Below are positions 1 through 9,400 of a stretch of 16,674 nucleotides of DNA, in pieces (positions within the stretch are counted from its first letter, which is position 1; each line of letters opens with the position of its first letter). Both the position numbers and the translations under genes were made by a program. The notes beneath the pieces are model-generated. The model did not search any database and was not told where the DNA came from. It saw nothing but the letters and a program-made list of their open reading frames with translations. Source of the stretch: Auxenochlorella pyrenoidosa (lineage: Eukaryota > Chlorophyta > Trebouxiophyceae > Chlorellales > Chlorellaceae); assembly GCA_001430745.1 (NCBI GenBank), contig KQ482030.1, forward strand, positions 527,216-543,889, read 5' to 3'.

Positions 1-36
1 TGGTGGTGGTGGGTGGGTGGGTGGGTGGGGGGGGGC
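1..36. repeat. (TGG)n/(TGGG)n simple repeat at the left edge
   Basis: TGG units pass into TGGG units and then a G run. On the strand of DUF707 copy A this is C-rich (CCCA) and lies inside its seventh intron. That intron starts at 185 with GTGAGT and does not end within the window, so bases 1-185 hold no exon that I can see. Confidence 0.9.
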
Positions 37-185
37 AGGGGGGATGGGTGGCCGGGGCGGGCCTCTGCTGAGGCATGCAAGGCTTGCGCACAGGGCGGGG
101 TGGCTCCCGCCCACAGGGGCGCTTGCCAACCGAAGCCATGCCATGCCACGCCGCCCAACACCTCACGTCCTGCCAGCGCACTCAC

Positions 186-1012
186 TGCGTATGGCGCTGC
201 GCTGCCGGCTGCCGCGTAGTTGGAGCGTGTGTGGTTGCCTGGAGCCCACAGCCCTTGGCCGGCTGTGCCGTTGTGTGTCTGCGGGCCGGGAAGGGGCAAG
301 TGGTACCGTGGGCAGTCTGCAGATCCCAGATCGTTTTGAGCAGGCGGTCACGGCGCTGCTGCCTGACCAGTGCTGACCAGTCACAATTGCGAGCAAAAAC
401 CAGAGGCCCCGCAGCCTCACCATGCACACGGCATCCACCACCCCCACACCATCCTTTGGGAATCCCAGCAGGAAGGGCCAGACAGTCTGCGGGGGCGCCA
501 GAGCAGCGGGGGCGGGGGCTGGCTTGCCGTCAGCAAATGAATCGCCACTAGCATCCTTGAGACAGGAGCCTGTGCCTGCGCCGGAGCGAAGGAGGAACGA
601 AGGCGGCTGCGTGCCGGCCAGCAGGCTGAAAGGGGCTCGGGGCTGTGGCTTTGCAGTGGAAAGAGAGCATGCTGCACCGCATGCCGGGGCGGCGGCGGGC
701 ACGGCGTGCAGGCGACGACGCAGCGCGGGCTCACATCCAGGCCCCATCCTGTGAAGGAGTGCACCAGGGTGGGGCGCACCACCGCCTGGAAGAAGGAGAA
801 GTCAAAGGCTGCAGGGGCACAAAAGGGTGGGAGCCCAGGGAGAAGGCGGCGGCATCGCCAAAGCCAAGCCAGCAGCCTTGCAGGCAGTCAGGCCCGTTCC
901 CCGTGTGCTACTGTTGCGTGCGTGCCGGCTTGCCTGGCGCCATGATCTCCACAAAGGGTGTGAAGCGCAGGGCGATGCCGGGCCGCTGGAAGAGGGTGGG
1001 CCAGAACACCCT

Positions 1013-1044
<32 letters not shown>

Positions 1045-2338
1045 TCAACAGTGCGCAGCAGGCTCAAGGCAAGTCGCCAGCAGGCCGCTTCAGAAGGACC
1101 CGCCCTTCAAAGTAGCAAGAAGGTGGGGTGGATAGCCGACTCTCAGGCAGGAGCTTCTGCCGGCGCCAGCGGGGCACCCACCATGTGCCGCCCACACGGC
1201 ACACTGACATCTGCGGGGCGAGAGAGCTGGAGAGGGGCTCAGGCCAGGCGCCACCTGCTATACCCAAGTGTGCCACATGGGGTGGCTGCCTTGCTCAGCA
1301 TGCAACCCGCAAGAGGGCAGAACCTGCCCCATCCACCTCGACGCTAGCACAACCAAGATGCATGTGCCGAAGCTTGCAGTTTGCAGTGCCTGTGCTGGTG
1401 CTCGTGCCTGCCCCATTCACACCTGCGCCACCTGCAGCCCCGCCGCATCCATGGCCCAGAACAGCCCGGCAATGTCGCAGGCAGAGGCGACCACGTCGTC
1501 GTCGGGCAGCCAGAGGCGGGACCAGGGGCCCCGGGCAGCCACCAGCTGTGCCCACTCCTCACTGAACAGGGCATCCGCCAGCAGCTGGTATCTGCAGAGG
1601 GCAGTGCAGAAGGGTGTGGAGATGGGCTTCCAGGCAACAAGCACTGACATCAGTCTTGTAAGCTAAGCACGTGCATTGCCTTTGCTGCCGCGCCGCTGCA
1701 GCTGCGGCCCGACAGCCCTCACTTGGTGGCGCGGGGGCGGCGGAAGACGTGCAGGCACTGCGGGCAGGCGAAGCCGCTGCTGTTGCCAAAATAGACCACT
1801 ACCAGGTCAAAGCTGGCAGCCAGAGCCGGGTCGTCCATCCACCTGCAGGGGAAAATGTTTCGCAGCAGGCTTGCTGCCGAATAGGATGGCGGGCAACCAA
1901 CATGGCTTGGGCTGCGTAACACGCAGGTGGGCAGGGGCAGCAGACCGGCAGGTGCGCAATCTTGCCTGTTCCTCGAGGCGTCAGGCCCCCAGCCATCTCC
2001 AACCGTGGCAAGGATCATGTGCCGCCGGGGCTCCTGGCCATGCCCTGTCTGTTCTGCTTGCGGCACCCTCGGCCATCCCTGCTCTCTGCCTGCTGCTGCG
2101 GCTGCCTGTAGCTCTGCGCAGCTGGGCAGGCCCAGGGCTGACGGCCACGCTGGCGGCTCTGCTGCCCGCCCCCGCCGCTGCTCATGGTAGCTGGCCAACC
2201 AGGCACAAAAGGCGCCCTGAGCGCCTTGTCGCTGCCAACTTGCTCCTGGGCAGGCTGTTCGGCGCTGCTGGCAGCGCCGGCAAAAGCCGCTGCCAGGGCT
2301 ATCGCCAGGAATGCAGGGCCAAAGGTCTGGAGCAGCAT
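186..2338 (-). CDS. DUF707-family protein, copy A (partial, frame-shifted)
   Basis: Upstream tandem partner of the gene at 2960-5657, cut by the left edge after exon 7. Exons in coding order: 1966-2338, 1723-1842, 1423-1591, 1182-1210, 934-1010, 735-808, 421-486, 186-278. Recognisable DUF707 landmarks are WMDDP and CPQCLHVF (exon 2), LWLPDDDV (exon 3), FVEIMAP (exon 4b), GWGLD (exon 5) and VVDAVCM (exon 6), then THNGTAG. DUF707 is a family of unknown function; the DDD resembles the metal-binding acid motif of GT-A glycosyltransferases, which is inference. The start at 2338 gives a clear signal peptide (MLLQTFGPAFLAIALAAAF), but the frame then breaks near 2201. Exons 2-7 keep their frame and match copy B in length. 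An upstream ATG at 2588 is open in the downstream frame without a shift, but it lacks the signal peptide, so an automatic predictor may choose it. This is either a young pseudogene, a mis-assembly, or a gene using another start. Confidence 0.72.
1011..1181 (-). other. Extra intron in DUF707 copy A, absent from copy B
   Basis: The 106-base exon 4 of copy B is split in copy A into 29 + 77 bases, the same total, by 171 bases that begin GTGGGTG and end CTGCAG. Splicing rejoins TG|G as the Trp of GGTW-VFWP, exactly as in copy B. If retained, the segment reaches an in-frame TGA after about 40 codons, so splicing is needed. Its 3' end is a (CTG)10 run that takes the place of a normal pyrimidine tract. 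Confidence 0.75.
1014..1043. repeat. (CAG)10 microsatellite at a splice acceptor
   Basis: Ten uninterrupted CAG units on the plus strand read as CTG on the transcribed RNA of DUF707 copy A. They directly abut the acceptor of the extra intron, and the acceptor CTGCAG is the continuation of the repeat. Confidence 0.95.
2201..2202 (-). other. Frame-breaking deletion point in DUF707 copy A
   Basis: Copy B encodes LPFVP, ten further residues, then WLAAHQEER (around 5490-5540). Copy A encodes APFVP and goes straight to TGG TTG GCC (WLASYHEQR) in another frame. Aligning the two places a 31-base gap in copy A at this junction. Exon 1 of A is 373 bases (remainder 1 on division by 3), against 395 in B (remainder 2), which confirms the loss of frame. 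The exon 2 acceptor is identical in phase in both copies. Confidence 0.75.
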
Positions 2339-2959
2339 TGTGCGTGCCTGCCCGGCGAGGCGCCTGCAAGCCCAGAGTTGCAGGCTGAGGGGGAGATAGG
2401 CGGGCACCCCGTCCCGCTCCTGCCGCAGATAGTGCCTGCTGCCCCAATGCCACTTGCCCCCAGCTTGCGGCTGCCTGGCATCCAGTTGGAGTGCGCTGCT
2501 CGGCTGGGTGCGCCTCAGCAGCGACCAAGGGGCCGCACCAGCCGTCCTCAACAGCGCCTTGCAACGCTCTGTCGAACAGACAGCTCACCTTCTAGCTTAG
2601 TAAGCTTGGGTTGTGCATGAAAGGCACGCACTGCGAAAGAGACCCCTCTGCTGAGGTCCACCTCACGCCATATCATGGCTCCTGGCTGCTGTTTGGGGAA
2701 TCCAGCCAGACTTGTGAAGCAACCAGCCTTGTATGCCCACAGCTCTCATCAGGTCTCAGAAAAAAGTCTGGTGTCGCTAGTCAGGCCAAAAGTGCCAAAG
2801 TGGACTAAATGCAGATGGATGGTGTGGTGGCAGAGTTTCATTGGGAGTGCAGGTGGGGTTTGAGTCAATAAGAGCATCCGAATACATAGCAGGTGGACTA
2901 AATAATCAACGGCATGTCAGGGCAGGGGAGCAGCGTGAAGAGACCGAGCTGACTGCATG
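2339..2959. other. Intergenic region between the DUF707 copies
   Basis: This region holds the upstream sequence of copy A and the downstream sequence of copy B, both on the minus strand. I found no recognisable gene, RNA or mobile element. No TTACA (the minus-strand form of the algal TGTAA polyadenylation signal) or AATAAA-like signal is visible below the copy B stop. The stretch 2640-2960 is visibly less GC-rich than the flanking exons. Confidence 0.5.
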
Positions 2960-5657
2960 TCAGACAAGAGCATGATGACAGCCTGCTGGCTTCTTGGCCG
3001 CTGCCCGCCTGCGGCGCCCCGTCAGCATCGCGGCCATTGCCAGGGCCATTGCTGCCAGGATTAGCGCTGCAGAGCCACCGCCCGCCCGCCGGGTCAGACA
3101 CGGACGGATGGGGCGCTGAGCGGTCGGCAGGGAACTGCCGTCTGGCAACCGCACGGTGGCTGCTGCAGCTGATGCGGTGGCAGGAGCTCGCAGCCTGTCT
3201 CCCAATGGCAGCGCTTTTGCTGACTGACACCACCGGCCCAGGCAGCTACGCGCCTGCCGCCGCCCGCCGCCCGTGTCGCACGGGCAACCGCTGTGCGAGC
3301 CGACTGTGCAGTTGCTGCCGCTCAGCTGCCGTGCGTTGCGGGGCGGGTCCCAGGCCTGCCGCGCCGCTGGCGCCAAGGGCACATTCCACCACTCGTGCAT
3401 GATCCTGTTGCAGGGCAGGACAAGCGATTTGAGCCAGATTTGCAGGCGGCAGCTGCCTCGTTCCCACGCCCCCACCTGGCTGCACCCTTGCAGCTTACCC
3501 ACGCTGCAAGGAACAGCCTGCCTCCCCCACCTGGTGATGGTGTCTGAGGGCGCCCCCGTGTTCCACAGGTCGTCCCTGCTGATGTTCCACAGCTGGTGCA
3601 CCACGTACCGCTCCTCCTGCTGCCCGCTCTGCAGGCGGGGCAGGGAAAAGTGGGAAAGAGGAATCTGTACACAGGGTAAGCCCGGTGCAGAGGCCCTTGC
3701 GCCGCTCACTCTGCGAAGCGTCAGCTAGCGGATGCCAGCCCTGCATCAGCTCCCGCAAGCCATGCACCCCTGCCCCTGCTTGCCTCGTAAGGCGAGGCCT
3801 TGGCAACAGCGGCATAGTTGGAGCGGCTTGCCTCGCCACTGCTGGCCTGCAGCCCCTTCCCTGCAGTGCCGTTGTGCGTCTGCGGGGTGGGGCATCAAGT
3901 GCGAGCAGGAGCAACCATACTTGGTGTGCAACCGGCTTCTAACATCAGCCAGACGGCGCATATTCTACAGCCAGGCTCTGCCCATCAGAAGCAACCGTGT
4001 CCCCAGGCTTGGTGGCACCGCGCTCCACAACCCGGTGGGCTGCACCGCCAGCTCACCATGCACACGGCATCCACCACCCCAATCCTGTCTCTTGGGAAGC
4101 CCAGCAGGTAGGGCCAGATGGTCTGCGGGGCAGCGGGCAGAGCGTGCACAGCTCGAGCAGGCGGCACGGTGTGCCTTTTCCATGTCAACCGCGCTGTCTG
4201 CATGCGCACCGAGCCCGTGCAGCACCGCATGCCAGGGCTGCAGCGCGGCCTCACGTCCAGGCCCCAGCCGGTGAAAGAGTAGACCAGGGTGGGCCGCACG
4301 ACTGCTTGGAAGAAGGAGAAGTCAAAGGCTGCAGGTAGGGGCGGGCAGCAGGGCGGACTCAGATGCAGCGGGGAGGGCTCGATTCATGCAAGCAGGCCGC
4401 ATCACCAGGGCAGGGGCTACGCCGTCCCCCACTCCCAGCCCCTGCCCCACCGGGCGCCATGATCTCCACAAAGGGGGTGAAGCGCAGCGCGATGCCGGGC
4501 CGCTGGAAGAGGGTGGGCCAGAACACCCAGGTGCCGCCCACGCGGCACACAGACATCTGCGGCCAGCGGGCGGAGCGTGGGCACGCCCTTTTGTGCCAGG
4601 GTGCATCGGTTGCCATGCGGCGTGCCCGCTGCAGCGGCCGACCACCTCGCCCCCGGGCCCTGCCTCCCCACCCGCACACCTGCGCCAGCTGCAGCTGGGC
4701 GGCGTCCATCATGGCAAACAGCTGCGCGACATCGCAGGCAGACGCGTGCACATCGTCATCGGGCATCCAAACATACTTCCAGGGCCCGTGCCGGGCCACC
4801 AGGTGGAGCCACTCGCTGCTGAGCAGCACGCGCCGCAGCAGCTGCCACCTGCGAATGACATTTGGGGGGCGCAGGTGCGGGGCGAGCCTGAGAGCAAGAG
4901 CCGGCCCAGCGCCACAAGAGCGCCAGTCAGGGGGGAAGTGCCTACAGTAGTGCCCGCTCTGACCCAGTCGGCCGCAGCAGCGTGCAGCCTCAGCCCCGGG
5001 ACGCGGCTCACTTGACGGTGCGGGCGCGGCGGAAGACGTGCAGGCACTGCGGGCAGGAGAAGCTGTGGTTGCTGCCGTAATAAATGACCACAAGGTCAAA
5101 GCCGCTGGCCAGCCGAGGGTCGTCCATCCACCTGTGCGCAAGAATGACAGCAACCATTATCACGATATGGGTGGGGCCGAGAGATCGGGGCTCACAGAAG
5201 CGCGGCAGGGGCCGGGAGGCAACAGGGTAGCCGAGCGTGCGCGTGAGCCTGGCAGGAAGCACCTGTTTTTTGATGCATCTGCACCCCAAGCATCCGACAC
5301 TGTCGCCAGGATCAAGTGCCGTGTGGGGGCCTGCTGCCCTTCTTGGCCCTGGCCGTGCCTGCCCTGAGCCAACTGCCGCGGCTGCCCTGCAAGCAGCTGA
5401 TGGCTCAGCTCGAGGCAGCTGGGCAAGCTGAGGGATGCGGGCCACGCAGGCGGCGCCTGCGCCCTTTGCTGCCGCTCCTCCTGGTGCGCAGCCAGCCAGG
5501 CGCGCGCCTCCTCGGCTCCCGGCACGTCGGGCACAAATGGCAGCCGGGCAGTGAGAGGCTGCTCGGGCTCAGGCGCCGCTGGGTAGGCAGCGCTGACAAC
5601 TCCCGCGAGCAGCCAGGCAGCCAGCCAGGCGGCTCTATTAGCGCAGTATTGGGGCAT
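2960..5657 (-). CDS. DUF707-family secretory/membrane protein, copy B (complete)
   Basis: Exons: 5263-5657, 5012-5131, 4848-4680, 4451-4556, 4255-4328, 4057-4122, 3784-3879, 3531-3628, 2960-3404; total 1569 bases, 522 residues. The start at 5657 opens a signal peptide (residues 1 to about 24, WLAAWLLAGVVSAA core); an in-frame ATG at 5732 would add 25 residues ahead of it and is less likely. DUF707 landmarks: HLILAT, WMDDP and CPQCLHVF (about 132-170), VWMPDDDV (DDD 202-204), FVEIMAP (257-263), GWGLD (284-288), VVDAVCM (304-310). A further ~210 residues follow, including QLWNISRDDLWNTG and a Cys-bearing segment. A hydrophobic stretch (487-503) is followed by RRRR, suggesting a membrane-anchored tail. 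The function of DUF707 is unknown; a secretory-pathway glycosyltransferase-like role is only suggested by DDD plus the signal peptide. Intron 7 uses a GC donor (GAG|GCAAGC). Confidence 0.85.
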
Positions 5658-6459
5658 TATGACGGCTGCCCTGCTGAAGGGCCTGCAAGCGAACAGGCAG
5701 CGAGGTGCAAGGCAACGATCTGAGTGTCTCAACTGATTGCCCTAACAGTCGCCCACCCTCCTAGCTGTCCATGATCTGCAACCACCAACCTTTGCGACGT
5801 CAGACGAAGCCTGAGAACTAGTAAGAACGCCCAGAGGTTGCTGCAAGCGGTACTCCTGCAGAAAGGGTGCGTGTGCAGAACTGGACAGACATCTGATAAT
5901 CTTGCCGGGTCGAATTCAGCTCTAGCCGTGCAGCCAAGAGCTTTCCTGTTGGCACCAGTCCTGGGCATGCAAGGCCTGCTGTGCATGGCCTGCGACCTAT
6001 CCGAGAACAGTGACTGTAAAAGTGTGGTGCTTCATTGTGTGTTTGTGAATAGCGACGAGCCAAGGGCCGACCAGGAGCCGAGCAGGAGTCGAGCAGGCAC
6101 CTCCCGCCGCCAGCCAGCCGCCAGCTGCGCTGCTTCCAAAGACCGACTTTGCAAAGTCTTTTTCTGACTGTGCTTCCTCTATTACTAGGTAGAAGAAGAT
6201 CAAGGTAGATGATCAATGGAGCATTTGAGGTTAGCAGGCGTTGTCGGGGGTGCAGGCGGCACTGCTTGCTGTTCAGAGGCAGAGAAGGAGATAGAGAAGC
6301 AGGCAGAATCATGAGGAATGTAATGGCATTGAGCGAGATACTGAGAACAAAATAAGCTAAAGAACTGATATAAGGATTGAAGAAGGCCAGGAGGGGACAC
6401 GGAGAGCAGTGCGGCCAGTTTTCAGGAGGCACGCGCACCCGCGTGTGCCAGCGCAGCGC
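5658..6459. other. Intergenic region: NHX 3' flank and DUF707-B upstream region
   Basis: No homologous gene was recognised. It must contain the NHX 3' UTR and the promoter/5' UTR of DUF707 copy B. It is less GC-rich than its surroundings between about 6170 and 6370. A frame on the minus strand stays open from the GTG at 6438 to about 5818 but shows no family resemblance. Within it, a pyrimidine-rich tract ends in AACAG near 6262-6290 and resembles a 3' splice site. Confidence 0.4.
6067..6099. repeat. Three imperfect 11-base direct repeats
   Basis: Three adjacent copies of a CCGAGCAGGAG-like unit, with one to three differences each, lie in the region between NHX and DUF707-B. A chance or slippage origin is possible; no regulator is recognised. 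Confidence 0.5.
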
Positions 6460-9400
6460 TCAGCCTCCCGGGCGAGACACGGGCACCGAGAAGCTCTTGT
6501 TGGAGCGGTGCACAGCACTCCCAGCCGCGGCAGCCTGTAGGTCGGCGGTGCTGGGGTGCGGCGACGCCGAGGCGGGCCCACCAAAGCGCGGCTGCATGAC
6601 GCCCTCGTCAAAGCGCTTCCACCAGCGGTTGATGCGCGCCATGACCGCGCGGCTGTCCGGCGCGTACTCGAGGCCGCCGCTGTCTGTGCGCCCCGCACCC
6701 ACCCCCGGCGCCGCCTGCGCCTGCGCCTGCGCCATACCAGCGGTGCTGTTTCCACGGGCAGCATGCTGCGGCACCGGTGCGCGGCTGTCAACTGTGAGCT
6801 GTATGGAGGGCCGGCTGCCCACTGCCGGCAGCTTGCCCTCATCTGCCATGCCAGCACGCGGGCTGGGTGTCCCGGATGGCACGATGGCCACCTCTGCCAG
6901 CCCGCTGCTGCTCATGCGCGCCGGGGCCGCGCCGGCCATGGGCCCAAACTCATCCTCAAAGGGCGCATGGGAGGGGCCAGCGTGCTGCTGGCCTGCAGCC
7001 TGCCGCTCGCTCCAGTGCGGGTCTGCCAAGGCCAGGGCGAGCGGGAGGGGGCGCGGCTGTTTGGCATGGGCGTGAGCGTGTTCCCACATGCAAGCATGCA
7101 GCAGATTGGGCCCAAGGCACGAACAACACATCACACTCCCATTGCCGGACCCAGCGCGGCAGCTCTGGCACCCTGCTCACCGTCGCTGTAGATGGCGCCC
7201 TCGCCGTGCTCCCCCAGCGACAGCGGCGCGTACTCCTGGCGCTCGCCCTTGGTCATCTCCACTGCCCCGCCTGCAGCGCCGCCAGCGCATGGAGGGGCTG
7301 GGTTTTGCAGGCGAATCGACGGCGCCCCTGCCGCGCCTGTTGAACACACAAAGCATCCGCAGGCTTACAGGTGGTGGGCAGGCTTGCTGACGCCGCGCCA
7401 GCTTGGTTTCGAGAGCGCCGCGTGCCTGTGCCCGCACCCCCGCTCAGCCCACCTCCCTCCCTCCCTGTGCATTCCCCTGCACCCCCCACCCACCCACCCA
7501 CCCACCGTGCTGCGCGGCGCCGCCCTCGGTGCCCATGAGGTAGGCCAGCAGCGGCTTGGTGGCGGCGCCAAAGATGAGGATGGAGATGAGGACCACGACC
7601 AGGGTGGTGGTGATCACAGTGGACAGGTGGGGGTCGTTGGTGATGCCGTGCGGGTCGAAGAAGTAGTAGACCAGGGCGACTGCGGGCGGGGAGGCAGGGG
7701 GGGTTGGGGGGGGTAGCACAGAGGCAGGGGCGGAGCGGGGCGTGGTGAGGGTGGCGAGCAGAGTGCCGCTGGCTGCATGGAGCGGGGCAAGCGCTTGCTC
7801 TCCCGCTCGGCCTGACTGCCGCAACTGCGCCAGTCTGCAACCTGTGGTGCTCGGGGCGCTTGCTGCCTGCCAAAATCAGAAGGAGCCCAACAGCCAAGCG
7901 GGCATGCCACGCCCTGCGTGCTGCACCCACCTGACACGGCGCCGCGCATGAGGCCCGCCCACCAAATGGTGCCCATCTCGCGCATGCTCAGCTTGTTGTC
8001 GGAGTAGCGGTTGTGCGCAAAGGTCACGGGCAGCACAAACGCAGCACGCGACACGACCAGCAGCAGCAGCAATATCCAAAACATCCACGCCACCTCGCGC
8101 TTGTCCGTGTGCTGCGGGGCCGGCAGGGCGGGGATGCAGTGTGTAACACGCCGGCCGTATGGCGGCGGCAGCGCCTGCTGCTACACAGCCGCTCCCGCCT
8201 TTTAACTCTGTGCTCAAAGGAAAGGGTGCAGCCTCTGCTCTCCAAATCCCTGAGCCTCCTCCCCAGCTTCTGCCTGCCACAGGCGGCGGGCCCCATCCCG
8301 CCGCCCCACCTGCCACTTGAGCGGGTCGAGCGCGTCCAGGCCGCAGTACACAAAGATGATGCCCTCGGAGATGTAGGACAGGGTGTGGAAGGCGTAGATC
8401 GTGGTGGTGCGCGACTCGGCTGCGGGGCAGGCGAGCAAAGGAGAGACTGCATCGCCACGGGATTCGCCCCGGTGGAACTGCTCGGTGCACCTGCTACTGA
8501 AAGGACCATGCCTGTTTGATTGGGGCTCTGCCCTGCTGTGCCTCCATGCCGGGCTGATGCAGCCCCTGCCGCTACCTGAGATGTTGTGCAGCGCGTAGTG
8601 CGAGATGGCGACAGCGCACACAAAGATGGCCAGGATGCCGCTGAGGCCAAACACGTCGCCCGCCAGGTAGGCCAGGTAGGCGGTCATGCCAATCAGGGCC
8701 ACCTCCTGCAGGCCAGCGTGGGCAGCAGCACCGGCCCGGCGTTACATAATGGTGCAGCCGAGGCATGGCGCACCAAGCAGGCGCAACCAGGCCGGAAGCT
8801 CGGCACCAGCGCTCGGTCCCCTGCTGCAACAGGTCTCCCCGCCGGCTGCGCTGCCATGTCCGCCTGCCTGCCCGCCCGGCCCGCGCCTGGGAGACGTGGT
8901 CAAAGTGGAAGGTGCGCAGGCAGTAGGCGCAGACCAGGCCAAACACCATGCCCAGCAGCGCCGAGGCGAGGAAGAGGTACAGGAAGTCGAGCAGCATGAT
9001 GCACACCAGCCCAAAGGTCAGCTCCTCGGAGCTGTCCAGCCCAAACTTCTGCAGCAGCCGATGAGCAGGCCGGCGCGCAGCAGGGCGGGCAATGTGTGTG
9101 TCGGGGAGGCGCCGAGAGGGCGCGCCTGCTCAGTGGGGCTGCATGCAGGGCGACGGCAGCGCGTGAGCAGCAGCGACCTGTCGCGCCCAACCATGCCAGG
9201 TCCCTGCAGAACCCCGCTGCCCCGTGCACCTGGATGGTGCCCAGGATCACGATGGAGGTGGCGTCATTGATCACGCCCTCGCCGAACACCATGGAGTAGA
9301 GCAGGGGGAAGCGGTCCTGGTGGATGACCTGCAGCGCCGCCACCGAGTCGGTGGCCGCCAGGATTGCGCCCAGGGCCAGGCAGTCCTGCATGTGGGAGCA

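Noticed and set aside
1676..2620. Long plus-strand open frame (about 314 codons) opposite DUF707-A
   Set aside because: It is antisense to recognisable DUF707 exons, has low-complexity Ala/Pro/Arg-rich content and matches no family; it is a GC-driven shadow frame.
5760..5830. ACGT-core (GACGTC) element upstream of DUF707-B as a bZIP site
   Set aside because: It is a single short palindrome with no supporting context, and such hexamers are expected by chance.
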